From: Flavobacteriia bacterium
Lineage (GTDB): Bacteria; Bacteroidota; Bacteroidia; Flavobacteriales; Schleiferiaceae
Direction of reading: 5' to 3'
Length of the DNA: 17,521 bases
NCBI GenBank assembly: GCA_949516455.1
Contig: CATILC010000076.1
Span: 1 to 17,521 of the forward strand
Shown here: positions 1-7,769 of the stretch, in pieces
Position numbering within the stretch: the stretch's first letter is position 1
Layout of the letters: every line of letters begins with the position of its first letter
Position numbers and translations under genes: made by a program
The notes under the pieces: model-generated
Told to the model about the DNA's origin: nothing
Seen by the model: only the letters and a program-made list of their open reading frames with translations
The model's database searches: none

Positions 1-958
1 CTGAGGTGGCCATTCCCGCAGCCAGTGTCACAGCGTGTTGTTCGGTGATACCGGTATCGATCACCCTTTCAGGGAAACGCTTTTTCAACGGACTCAGATA
101 GGCGGCAGAAAGCATGGCTGGACTCACAACAAAGAGCTGCTCCCCAGCCTCCAGCATGCGCGCCATGGTCTGCCCGAACACCTGCGAAAAACTCATGTCC
201 CCAGAGGCTTTCAATTCTGTTGTACTCTGCTTGCCTGGACCTGCTGGATGCCGGGTCTGAACGTGAAGGACCCTCGGGCCTGTCGATCCCTTTACTTCCT
301 CAAGAGCGGCCAAAAGTTCTGGCATCGAATGCCCATCCACCGCTGAATGGTATGCCCAGCCCAATGACTGGAAGAACTCCTTGTAGCTCCCGGAACGATG
401 TAATACCCCCACATTGTCCTCAAGGCTTCTGCCATTGTCGTTGAAGACCACGAGCAGATCAGCGCCCAGTTCAGGTGCCTGATTCAAGGCCTCAAAACTC
501 TGTCCGCCGGTGAGCGAGCCGTCGCCGATGACTGCCACGAATTTTTTGTGTTCACCGCGCAGCCTGCTGGCATGGGCCATTCCGGCCAAGGCCGAGATCG
601 AGGTGCTCGAATGGCCCGTCCCAAATGCATCGTGAACGCTCTCTGCTCTTTTTGGAAAACCGCTGATGCCTTCTCGTTTGCGCATGGTAGAAAGGCCTTG
701 CGAACGGCCAGTGAGCCACTTGTGGACATAGGCCTGATGACCTACGTCCCAGATCAGAATGTCCTCCGGCGTGCGAAAGACCGCATGCAAAGCGATGCTC
801 AATTCGGTGACGCCCAGACTGCTTTGCAGATGTGCTTTCTTCCCAATGGCTCGATCCTGCCAGTCCGCTCTCAGCTTAAAAGCAAGGTCCTGCAACTGCT
901 CCGAACTCATTCGGCGGAGCTCATCGAGGGATGGAGGAGAGAAAGGCTTGGGAGACAT
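1..958 (-). CDS. dxs: 1-deoxy-D-xylulose-5-phosphate synthase, N-terminal part (3' end beyond the left edge)
   Basis: Dxs condenses pyruvate with glyceraldehyde 3-phosphate using thiamine diphosphate, the first step of the MEP isoprenoid pathway. Reading the minus strand from the ATG at 958-956 gives 319 uninterrupted residues to the window edge. Family signatures appear in order: SSLGVTELSIALH (H58, equivalent to E. coli H49), DVGHQAY (H74), FGTGHSSTS, the ThDP/Mg motif GDGSLTGG (145-152) with NDN (173-175), VDGH (207-210), and TGITEQHAV with the catalytic Glu at E306. In E. coli that Glu is residue 370, so this copy is about 60 residues shorter before this point. The main gap follows the DNVG motif and a second lies around residues 233-255. 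The start is supported by normal N-terminal alignment and by a perfect TATTTTTG box four bases upstream. It lies 84 bases downstream of the glycosyltransferase gene on the same strand and probably has its own promoter. Confidence 0.95.
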   Translation of the reverse strand, partial: MSPKPFSPPSLDELRRMSSEQLQDLAFKLRADWQDRAIGKKAHLQSSLGVTELSIALHAVFRTPEDILIWDVGHQAYVHKWLTGRSQGLSTMRKREGISGFPKRAESVHDAFGTGHSSTSISALAGMAHASRLRGEHKKFVAVIGDGSLTGGQSFEALNQAPELGADLLVVFNDNGRSLEDNVGVLHRSGSYKEFFQSLGWAYHSAVDGHSMPELLAALEEVKGSTGPRVLHVQTRHPAGPGKQSTTELKASGDMSFSQVFGQTMARMLEAGEQLFVVSPAMLSAAYLSPLKKRFPERVIDTGITEQHAVTLAAGMATS

Positions 959-962
959 GGGT

Positions 963-970
963 CAAAAATA
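963..970 (-). promoter_or_regulatory. Candidate Bacteroidota -7 box (TATTTTTG) of dxs
   Basis: TATTTTTG matches the Bacteroidota -7 consensus TAnnTTTG perfectly and ends four bases before the dxs ATG. A weak -33 element (TTTC) lies 18 bases upstream. If used, transcription would begin at or next to the A of the start codon, giving a leaderless mRNA. The consensus is established knowledge; its use here is inferred. Confidence 0.5.
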
Positions 971-1042
971 GGCGAAGGTCAGCCAGTGGAAAGGGCGAAT
1001 ACCCTATTCGTGCTTCATCTGACAAGCGACAAAAGAAATGGT

Positions 1043-1822
1043 TCAGCCTTGCGGCTGCTCGGTACGGCCTCTCTGCAAGGCCAGTAGCTTTTTGTACTTC
1101 CAATACTGGTAGCGTGTTGCGATGCCTGCCGCGCGCCAGCCGGCCCGTCCGTCTCGGAATCCGCCTCGGAAGAAATAATCACGCAGAAAACTGAATGCCG
1201 GGTTGAACAGTACTTCGAACGAATGGGTGCGCCGTCCTTTTTCGAAATAGGTCTGTGCGCTGAGCGAGGAGAAGTAGCGCATTTGCCGAATGTGATCTTC
1301 CTCTCGGTCATAGGTGTAGTGAAGAATATCCCCATTCAGATGTTCCGTGCGAAAACCCTTGTCCATCACTACCTCATCGTGTGGATTCCATCCGCCCCAC
1401 TGCCCCTTCCTCCTGTCCCAAAAGCGGATCTTTCGATCGGGATACCATCCGCCGTGGCGCAGCCAGGTGCCGCAGTAGTTGTTGCGTCGGTTGAAGGAAA
1501 AGGCTGCTGCTTCGCCCGGCTTTTCAATGCACGTTGCAAGTTCTCTCTGCGCTGTTTCGCTCAGCTCCTCATCGGCGTCCAGGGAGAGGATCCAATCGTT
1601 TCGCGCAGCATTCATCGCGAAGTTCTTTTGCTGCACATGGCCCTCGAAGGGGTTTACAATGACCCGCGCGCCCAATTCTTCTGCGATCTCTACCGTCCGG
1701 TCCTCGGAACCTGAATCCACCACGAGCAACTCATCCGCCAGAGCCGCTACACTTTTAAGGCAGGCCGCTATGCGCTGCTCTTCATTCTTGGTGATGACCG
1801 CCACTGTGAACCGTATGCCCAT
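1043..1822 (-). CDS. Family 2 glycosyltransferase, WaaE/KdtX-like
   Basis: This 259-residue protein has a GT-A nucleotide-sugar fold of CAZy family GT2. FTVAVITKNEE opens the Rossmann-like half, DSGS (36-39) lies at the nucleotide-binding edge, and LDADEE (81-86) is the metal-binding DxD motif. The later segment GGWYPDRKIRFW followed by PHDEVV is typical of the WaaE/KdtX subgroup that adds a hexose to the LPS inner core; that substrate is inferred from similarity only. No transmembrane segment is evident, so it probably works on the cytoplasmic face of the inner membrane. I chose the ATG at 1822-1820 rather than the ATG at 1888: the 22 extra residues do not resemble the family, and a CATTTTTG promoter-like box sits just before 1822. 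It lies 72 bases downstream of the DUF5686 gene on the same strand. Confidence 0.88.
   Translation of the reverse strand: MGIRFTVAVITKNEEQRIAACLKSVAALADELLVVDSGSEDRTVEIAEELGARVIVNPFEGHVQQKNFAMNAARNDWILSLDADEELSETAQRELATCIEKPGEAAAFSFNRRNNYCGTWLRHGGWYPDRKIRFWDRRKGQWGGWNPHDEVVMDKGFRTEHLNGDILHYTYDREEDHIRQMRYFSSLSAQTYFEKGRRTHSFEVLFNPAFSFLRDYFFRGGFRDGRAGWRAAGIATRYQYWKYKKLLALQRGRTEQPQG
1044..1057 (-). terminator. Possible weak terminator hairpin at the end of the glycosyltransferase gene
   Basis: On the minus strand CAGCC-GCAA-GGCTG forms a 5-bp GC-rich stem with a GCAA tetraloop. It overlaps the stop codon of the glycosyltransferase gene, and the pyrimidine-rich ATTTCTTTT follows within a few bases. 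The stem is short and the T-run is interrupted, so this may be chance. Confidence 0.25.
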
Positions 1823-1828
1823 GCCGTG

Positions 1829-1836
1829 CAAAAATG
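1829..1836 (-). promoter_or_regulatory. Candidate -7 box (CATTTTTG) of the glycosyltransferase gene
   Basis: CATTTTTG differs from the TAnnTTTG consensus only at the first base and ends six bases before the chosen ATG, much like the boxes before dxs and ftsX. The -33 element is poor (TTTC, 16-17 bases upstream). It helps to decide the start but is unproven. Confidence 0.35.
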
Positions 1837-1894
1837 GGTTTTTGAATATTAAGAAAGATCCGAGCAGATCGAGCAAAGGCAAAAACACATGGGC

Positions 1895-4348
1895 TCAAAA
1901 GAAACCCGCAGCCGTGATCTTGATGGCGAGGTTATCGGTCCACCGATCGAATGCATAAGCCCCGTAACGGTAATACAGACCTATGCCCAGCGAACGGTAC
2001 ATCCGACTGAATTCAATGCCGCTTTCCAAAAACACTTTCTCCGGTGCACGCACTGACAGAAAGCGCCCGTCATAGACCGATGGATCCGACAATTGGCCCC
2101 ACAGGACCCGTTGGGACAGGATGATCTGTGGCGACCAGTCGTCGATCTTAAGGATCCTTCTCGGAAGCGAATAATCGGCCAGGAATTGAAGCTGTAGGTC
2201 GGAGGTGAATTCATTGTTGAACAGCGTCTCAAATGCGTGCCCTGCACCTGCACCCCACAAAGGGCTTGATTCTCGCAACTCCTGAAATAGATTGCCCCGG
2301 GGAGCGAACACAAAGGAGGCCGGCGCCGTACTGCCCAGGGTGCTGCCAAATACAGCTTCCACCCGAAGGTCTCCGGAGCGCAAATTGCTCCAGCGATGAA
2401 TGAAAGCATATTCCAGGCGTTGGAAGCGGCCCGTTGACTGGTCGATTGTTCCAGACAGGGACGATCCGAATTTCAGATCGAGGACCATCAACGGATAGGT
2501 GGTCCCCATCCGGGTTCGTCCATTCGGACCGGCCATATAGCGGTCATTGGGCGCCCAGCTCATGCCCAGGCTGAAAATATCGCCAAACCAGCGGCCCAGA
2601 TCGTCTGTGTCCTCAAGGATCTCCTTGGAGGCCATGGAAACCCTGTCCTGCCGTTCCGCAGAAAGCCCAAGTTTGAGGTTCGGCCGAAGGTCCACTTCTG
2701 TAATGAAGCCAAAAGCCTCGGTGCGGTCAAACTGTTCGATCCCCAGCCAGCGGATATTTCCTGAAGCCAAAAAAGAAGGTTTTCTGCTCATGAGCAGAGA
2801 ACTTCCCGCCGTCTCCTTCAGATCGCGGTCGAAGAACAATCGGAACGACCAGGCCCCGCTGAGTTTCGGTGTGAACTTAAGGTCGGCACCGTATTTCCAG
2901 TCCTCGTCCTTTGATCCATAGCCAAAGTATCCGCCGATGACCCAATTCCTGTTCCAGTGCTCGTTGGTGTGGGCCCCCAGGCCGAAGCGGGTACCCTCGT
3001 AGGGCTGGTTGAACTTCAATAGGCGGTCCAGATCGAAGTCCACCTTTCCCCAGCGAAATTTCCCGCGGAAAAGGTTGGTCAGCCGATCGATGCGCTTCTC
3101 CAGGTCGACCTCCTTACTGATGGAATCAATGACCACATAGGTCTGGAGTTCTGTTGAATCGAGCGGTCTTTTCCTGAGTTTGGCCCAGTAGTCCTCTTCT
3201 TTGGCAAATGCATCGGCATCCAGGCTCAATTCAAGGCTTGGTATATCTCCCTTCTGCAGATCCGGATCGACTTGAATGTTCCGGATGAAGGTCTGACCAT
3301 AACCGGTGGGGACCGCACCGTTGATGCTGATCCCGTTCCAGAGGATCTCGGTCATCAACTCGGTGGGAAACCAATGCCCTCCGATTTTTTCGTAGCGCTG
3401 ACGGATCTCCGTTTCCAGCGAACTTGGTCCGCCTTCCCGCGCATAGACGGCCGTTGCATTTCTCAGGGCAAAATCGTCTGTGCCGATGTTCAGGTGGCCC
3501 TCCAGGAGCTCCTTCCGGCTGGGATCTTTGGGGCGGTAGCTGATCTGATAGACTGTGTCTCCTGCTTCTTTGAGCAGAATGGTGTCTGTGAGCAGAAAGA
3601 AATACTCATTCGTACTGTTTTTCCGGAGCGGGTTCAGGTAGCGCGCGTAGAGGATGGTCAGTTCATCCTCGTAGAAAGAAAAGGATTGGAGCTGACTGCC
3701 CAATAGAGTGAATGCGGGATTCTCAAAGCCTGAGGTCCGGGAAGCTTTCACCTCTTCATGGTCTCGGCTGCCGTTGATGTACTTGCGCTCGGTGGCGCTT
3801 TCCATCATGAACATATGGTTTCGGCCAAAGAATTTCTTCAGTGCCACCTTGGAGCTGTCCACTGTTCCTGTGCTGTCAAGGGTGGACAGGCTATCGGTCT
3901 CAACGGTGAACCACAATTTGTTGTACGACTCGTAGGAGAAGGACTCCATTTCCATTGGGTCGTTCTGAGCGCGTGCCTGGGATGCCTTCCGAATGATGCG
4001 GTGCGCTGGGTTCTCTCCTGGAAAAACTACAGTTTCCCTCAGGGTCTGATCGGCCCGTTTGAGTTCTATCTGAAGAGGCTGGTCATCAAAGGGAGCCTTG
4101 ATCTTTTGCTTCTCATAACCGACATAAGCAAACTCCAGGAACAGTGGCTCCTCCTTGCAGACAAGTGAAAAATAGCCCTCGATGTCGCCCACGGTTCCCT
4201 CCTGAAGTCCGTTGTAAGTGACCCCTGGAAAGGGAAGGGACTCGCCTGTACCCGCATCGAACACACGCCCCTCGATGAGCTGCTGAGCGTGCACCTCAGC
4301 CGCGAGGCATATTCCTAAACCGAGGAGGAGAAAAATGCGCCGGATCAA
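1895..4348 (-). CDS. DUF5686 outer-membrane beta-barrel protein with carboxypeptidase-like regulatory domain
   Basis: This 817-residue protein begins with a signal peptide (basic MIRR, hydrophobic LLLGLGICLA, cleavage after VHA before QQ). Residues about 24-105 form a carboxypeptidase D regulatory-like Ig fold (IEGRVFDAGTGESLPFPGVTY, ending in VGYEKQ), the N-terminal plug found on many Bacteroidota outer-membrane proteins. The remainder resembles DUF5686: an alpha/beta region followed by a long stretch of alternating amphipathic strands, ending in ...AAGFF with a C-terminal Phe as expected for a BamA-inserted barrel. Its biochemical role is not known. The start codon is TTG at 4348-4346: an in-frame TGA lies seven codons upstream, and no Met follows until well past the signal peptide. 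It begins 10 bases after the queA stop, which suggests translational coupling. Confidence 0.88.
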   Translation of the reverse strand: MIRRIFLLLGLGICLAAEVHAQQLIEGRVFDAGTGESLPFPGVTYNGLQEGTVGDIEGYFSLVCKEEPLFLEFAYVGYEKQKIKAPFDDQPLQIELKRADQTLRETVVFPGENPAHRIIRKASQARAQNDPMEMESFSYESYNKLWFTVETDSLSTLDSTGTVDSSKVALKKFFGRNHMFMMESATERKYINGSRDHEEVKASRTSGFENPAFTLLGSQLQSFSFYEDELTILYARYLNPLRKNSTNEYFFLLTDTILLKEAGDTVYQISYRPKDPSRKELLEGHLNIGTDDFALRNATAVYAREGGPSSLETEIRQRYEKIGGHWFPTELMTEILWNGISINGAVPTGYGQTFIRNIQVDPDLQKGDIPSLELSLDADAFAKEEDYWAKLRKRPLDSTELQTYVVIDSISKEVDLEKRIDRLTNLFRGKFRWGKVDFDLDRLLKFNQPYEGTRFGLGAHTNEHWNRNWVIGGYFGYGSKDEDWKYGADLKFTPKLSGAWSFRLFFDRDLKETAGSSLLMSRKPSFLASGNIRWLGIEQFDRTEAFGFITEVDLRPNLKLGLSAERQDRVSMASKEILEDTDDLGRWFGDIFSLGMSWAPNDRYMAGPNGRTRMGTTYPLMVLDLKFGSSLSGTIDQSTGRFQRLEYAFIHRWSNLRSGDLRVEAVFGSTLGSTAPASFVFAPRGNLFQELRESSPLWGAGAGHAFETLFNNEFTSDLQLQFLADYSLPRRILKIDDWSPQIILSQRVLWGQLSDPSVYDGRFLSVRAPEKVFLESGIEFSRMYRSLGIGLYYRYGAYAFDRWTDNLAIKITAAGFF

Positions 4349-4358
4349 CTTGCTTCGA

Positions 4359-5408
4359 TCAGATGATCAGCATCGCATCTCCGTAGGTGAGGAAGCGGTA
4401 CTTTTCCTTGATGGCGGTGGCGTAGGCCTCTTTGAGAAGTTCATGTCCCGTAAAGGCCGAGGTGGTCATCATCAGTGTCGACATCGGTGCATGGAAATTG
4501 GTCACCATACTGTTGGCCAGGCGGAATGTGTATGGATTGAAGATGAATTTGCTGGTCCAGCCTTTGTGCGGATTAAGGGTGTCGGTCGTACTGACACTGC
4601 TCTCGATCGCGCGCATCACCGTTGTTCCGATGGCGCAGACCCGCTTTTTGGCCAGGATCGACTTGTTCACCACATCACAGGCTTCCCGAGTGATAATGAA
4701 CTGCTCGCTGTCCATTTTGTGCTTGCTGAGGTCCTCCACTTCCACCGGGCGGTAGGTTCCCAGTCCCACATGCAGGGTGATGGTGGCAAAGTCCACTCCT
4801 TTGATCTCCATTCTCTTGACGAGCTGCTTGCTGAAGTGCAGACCCGCAACAGGCGCCGCCACAGCTCCTTCGTGCTTGGCAAAAATGGTCTGATAGCGTT
4901 CCGCATCCTCAGGCTCTACTTCCCGATTGATGTATTTGGGCAGAGGCGTCTCGCCGAGGTCTTTGAGTTTTTGTCTGAACTCTTCGTAAGAGCCGTCAAA
5001 GAGGAATCGAAGTGTCCGGCCCCTTGAGGTGGTGTTGTCGATGACCTCAGCCACCAAACTATCGTCTTCTCCGAAGTAGAGTTTGTTACCGATACGGATC
5101 TTTCGTGCCGGATCCACCAACACATCCCACAACCGGCTTTCTGCGTTCAATTCGCGCAGCAGGAAGACCTCGATCTTCGCCCCTGTCTTCTCCTTGTTGC
5201 CATACATCCGGGCCGGAAAGACCAGCGTGTCATTCATGATCATGGAATCGCCGTCCTCAAAGTAATCGAGCAACTCATCGAAGCGCTTGTGCTCGAATGT
5301 GCCCTCCTTTCGGTTGACCACCATCAGCCTTGATTCGTCCCTGTTGACAGTCGGGTGCTGTGCGATCAATTCCTCAGGGAGATCGTACTGAAAGTGGGAC
5401 AATTTCAT
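4359..5408 (-). CDS. queA: S-adenosylmethionine:tRNA ribosyltransferase-isomerase
   Basis: QueA transfers and isomerises the ribosyl group of SAM onto 7-aminomethyl-7-deazaguanine at tRNA position 34, giving epoxyqueuosine. The 349-residue product begins MKLSHFQYDLPEELIAQHPT, the standard QueA N-terminus. It also contains NDTLVFPARMYG, HVGLGTYRPVEVED with the adjacent HKMDSEQ, CAIGTTVMRAIES, and the C-terminal NFHAPMSTL and EKYRFLTYGDAM signatures. Length and motifs are complete. In-frame ATGs at 5420, 5414 and 5408 are all possible starts. The longer reading to 5501 would run through the putative promoter and has no family similarity. It is the first gene of a minus-strand run with the DUF5686 gene directly downstream. 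Confidence 0.95.
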   Translation of the reverse strand: MKLSHFQYDLPEELIAQHPTVNRDESRLMVVNRKEGTFEHKRFDELLDYFEDGDSMIMNDTLVFPARMYGNKEKTGAKIEVFLLRELNAESRLWDVLVDPARKIRIGNKLYFGEDDSLVAEVIDNTTSRGRTLRFLFDGSYEEFRQKLKDLGETPLPKYINREVEPEDAERYQTIFAKHEGAVAAPVAGLHFSKQLVKRMEIKGVDFATITLHVGLGTYRPVEVEDLSKHKMDSEQFIITREACDVVNKSILAKKRVCAIGTTVMRAIESSVSTTDTLNPHKGWTSKFIFNPYTFRLANSMVTNFHAPMSTLMMTTSAFTGHELLKEAYATAIKEKYRFLTYGDAMLII

Positions 5409-5451
5409 TTTCATGGCCATAACTCTGCGGTTTTTCAGGTAAAAAAGAGTG

Positions 5452-5484
5452 CGAAGGTACATTTTCGAGACCCCCTTTGTCAAG
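5452..5484 (-). promoter_or_regulatory. Candidate queA promoter
   Basis: On the minus strand a -33-like TTG (5483-5481, within TTGACA) is followed after 21 bases by TACCTTCG (5459-5452), one mismatch from TAnnTTTG. This would give a leader of roughly 25-40 bases before the queA ATGs. It overlaps the proposed plus-strand promoter on the other side. Confidence 0.4.
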
Positions 5485-5508
5485 ACCGCAGGTGAAACCA
5501 TATGCCCG
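5476..5508 (+). promoter_or_regulatory. Candidate promoter of the divergent two-TM protein
   Basis: TTTG at 5476-5479 is followed after 21 bases by TATGCCCG at 5501-5508. The -33 element is good but the -7 box matches only T, A and the final G. A start near 5513 would leave a leader of about 14 bases. The -33 element abuts the queA -33 element on the opposite strand. Confidence 0.25.
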
Positions 5509-5526
5509 ATCGCTCGTTAGAAAGGC

Positions 5527-6267
5527 ATGTCTGAAGTTCAAGAGTCGGGTTACGGTCCAAATCCTGGAGAAGAGCGGTACGCCCTGCGCGCCTTCCGCAG
5601 GTTGTATCGTCGTCTCGATGAACAAGACGATGCCATGGAGGAGCGCCTCTCTTCAAAACATGAGGTCGGCGAGGCTTTGTCTGGAGAGCGGGCCATTGAT
5701 TACCCGATCTGGCACGAACCCTTGCTGCGCCAATGGTGCAAAAAGCAACGTCTTCAAATGGTTGCCCTTCCCAGCACCCGGCACCGCATCGGATACAATG
5801 GCATCAAATCACTGCAGCAATTGGAGCGAAAAACTGGCCACCCGGTTTCCTCGCTATTCCTGCTCATTCCACTGCCCATGGTCGAGCCCAGAAAGCCAGT
5901 GAACCGAGGCATTCTGCTGGCGCGTTTAAATGATGGAAGGTTCGCTGAACTCGCGCGCTGGGGCAAACCGCTTCATCCTTTGAGAAAGCTTTGGATGTGG
6001 CCTTTGCGCAGCTTTGCTCATTGTGCTGCATTTATTGGCACGCTGTCCTTCGCTTGCGCATTTGTCTTCTTACCTGAAAAAGTCATTCTGGGCCCTTACG
6101 ACTCCAACAGCTTTATGTTGCGTGTCGTTTTCTTCTTTTATCTATTGCTTGCATTTGGGGGCATTTCCATCCTCTATGGATTTTCAAAAGTGAAAGCCTT
6201 TAACGAAGACCTCTGGAAAAGTCCAGAGACCCTTCCGACCAAGACCCGATCTACTCCCTCGGAATAG
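5527..6267 (+). CDS. Unrecognised protein with two predicted transmembrane segments
   Basis: I do not recognise this 246-residue protein. Residues 1-150 are hydrophilic, rich in Arg and Glu with a charged stretch at about 16-45, followed by a possible small globular part containing HRIGYNGIKSLQQLERKTG and the hydrophobic SSLFLLIPLPMV. Two transmembrane helices are likely at about 160-182 and 197-219, joined by a short loop (PEKVILGPYDSNS); a polar tail of about 25 residues follows. It is a real gene by length, by base composition like its neighbours, and because it fills the whole space between queA and truB. GGC lies directly before the ATG and no well-spaced ribosome binding site is seen. 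It is the only plus-strand gene in the left half and its 3' end overlaps truB by 17 bases. Confidence 0.75.
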   Translation: MSEVQESGYGPNPGEERYALRAFRRLYRRLDEQDDAMEERLSSKHEVGEALSGERAIDYPIWHEPLLRQWCKKQRLQMVALPSTRHRIGYNGIKSLQQLERKTGHPVSSLFLLIPLPMVEPRKPVNRGILLARLNDGRFAELARWGKPLHPLRKLWMWPLRSFAHCAAFIGTLSFACAFVFLPEKVILGPYDSNSFMLRVVFFFYLLLAFGGISILYGFSKVKAFNEDLWKSPETLPTKTRSTPSE

Positions 6268-6973
6268 CCGATGCCCAGGCCTTGGGCTCCAGTGCCTCTG
6301 AGAGATCATACGGGCCGATCCGAGTCCTGCAGAGTGCATCGAGATAGGCGCCATTGTGCAGGGCGATGCCCAGATCGCGGGCCAAGGAACGAACATAGGT
6401 GCCCTTACTGCATTTGAGGGAAAAGGTCAGAAGGGCATTTTCCAAGTCATAGGCCTCCATCTTGAACTCCTCAATGAATACACTTCTCGGTTGCAATTCG
6501 CCTTCGTCGACTGTGCCTTTTCTGGCCGACTCGTACAATCGCTTGCCTTGCTTTCGAATGGCCGAAAATACCGGGGGTATCTGATCGATCGCCCCGGAGA
6601 AGGTGCTCATGGCCGTCTGAATATGTACCCCGGAAAGGCCGGTTGTCTCAAAACGCCTTTCGATCTCTGTCTCCCGATCGTGACTCGGTCTGCTGGCACC
6701 CAATTGAATCCGACCTGTGTACACTTTTGAGAGCCCCATGAATTGTTCGATCTGCTTGGTCTTTCTTCCCGTACACACCAATAAGAGACCGGTGGCCAAT
6801 GGGTCCAGGGTTCCCGCATGGCCCACTTTGATCTTCCTCTGACCCGTATAGCGCCTGAGACAGCCCCGAATGAAATGAACAGCCTGGAACGAAGTCCAGT
6901 CCAAAGGCTTATTGATAAGCAGTAGCTGCCCTTCTAGAAATTCCTCTGGCGATGGAAACTTTCGTTCAGGCAT
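6251..6973 (-). CDS. truB: tRNA pseudouridine(55) synthase
   Basis: TruB converts U55 of the tRNA T-loop to pseudouridine. The 240-residue product carries LLLINKPLDWTSF near the N-terminus, the catalytic motif KVGHAGTLDPLATGLL with the nucleophilic Asp at D57, QIPPVFSAIRKQGKRLYESARKG, and the KCSKGTYVRSLARDLG segment. The length suits the compact Bacteroidota form with little or no C-terminal PUA domain. The ATG lies inside the end of uppP (8-base overlap, ATGCCTGA), so translation is probably coupled. It is the last gene of the ftsX operon, and its 3' end overlaps the convergent unknown gene by 17 bases. Confidence 0.95.
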   Translation of the reverse strand: MPERKFPSPEEFLEGQLLLINKPLDWTSFQAVHFIRGCLRRYTGQRKIKVGHAGTLDPLATGLLLVCTGRKTKQIEQFMGLSKVYTGRIQLGASRPSHDRETEIERRFETTGLSGVHIQTAMSTFSGAIDQIPPVFSAIRKQGKRLYESARKGTVDEGELQPRSVFIEEFKMEAYDLENALLTFSLKCSKGTYVRSLARDLGIALHNGAYLDALCRTRIGPYDLSEALEPKAWASAIPRE

Positions 6974-7769
6974 TCAAGGCCAAAAAGAGCGTCAGGGCCC
7001 CCACCACAAAACAATAGATGGAAAAATAGACCAGCTTGCTTCGGCGTACCAAATGGATCATCCATCTGCAGGCAAAAAGCCCGCTGACAAAGGCGGCTGC
7101 AAATCCAACGGCCAGTGCAGAAAGCTCTCCATCACCTGTGGCCACTGTACCGCCAACAAGGTCCTTCAGATCCAAAATGAATTTCCCCAAGATGAGCGGA
7201 ACGACCATGAGGAAAGAGAATTGTGCGGCTTTCGCCCGATCGATACCCAAAAGGACGGAAGTGGAAATGGTCGCACCCGAACGGCTGATGCCCGGCAGGA
7301 TGGCGATGGCTTGGGCAATGCCGATGAGCACAGCATTCAGAAAACCCACTTCTTTGTCTGTGTTTTTGGCCTTGTCGGCCAGAAAAAGCAGAACGCTCGT
7401 AAGCAAGAGCATTCCGCCGACCAGAACCAGCTGCCCCCCGAACAAGTGCTCGATCTGTTCTTCAAAGAGCAGCCCAACAGCCGCTGCTGGTATCATGCTC
7501 AGAATGATCTTCACTGAATACTGTGTCTCCTCATTCCATGAGAAGGAGAACAGTCCGCGGAATAGCCTGCCGATCTCTTTTCTGAATATGATGATGGTGC
7601 TCAGCGCTGTGGCTGCATGCATGACCAAGGTGAAAAGCAAACTCTCTTCGGCCTCGAGTTCATCTCCAAAGATGGCCTTGCCCAACTCGAGGTGGCCGCT
7701 GCTGCTGACCGGAAGGAATTCTGTGAGCCCTTGAATGATTCCGAGGAGAAGCGCCTCGATCAGGTTCAT
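6966..7769 (-). CDS. uppP: Undecaprenyl-diphosphatase (BacA/UppP family)
   Basis: This integral inner-membrane phosphatase dephosphorylates undecaprenyl diphosphate to regenerate the lipid carrier for peptidoglycan and surface glycans. The 267-residue protein has multiple hydrophobic segments and both active-site signatures: QGLTEFLPVSSSGH (E17, H26) and PGISRSGATIS with R163. Loss of activity in relatives gives bacitracin sensitivity. Its ATG overlaps the stop of the DUF3098 gene in an ATGA, and truB overlaps its own end, so these genes form a tight operon. It acts downstream of the isoprenoid route begun by dxs in the same window. Confidence 0.96.
   Translation of the reverse strand: MNLIEALLLGIIQGLTEFLPVSSSGHLELGKAIFGDELEAEESLLFTLVMHAATALSTIIIFRKEIGRLFRGLFSFSWNEETQYSVKIILSMIPAAAVGLLFEEQIEHLFGGQLVLVGGMLLLTSVLLFLADKAKNTDKEVGFLNAVLIGIAQAIAILPGISRSGATISTSVLLGIDRAKAAQFSFLMVVPLILGKFILDLKDLVGGTVATGDGELSALAVGFAAAFVSGLFACRWMIHLVRRSKLVYFSIYCFVVGALTLFLALNA

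Noticed and set aside
4335..5027. Plus-strand open frame opposite queA (230 codons)
   Set aside because: It overlaps the C-terminal half of QueA, which carries all expected signatures; no motifs are seen in the antisense product.
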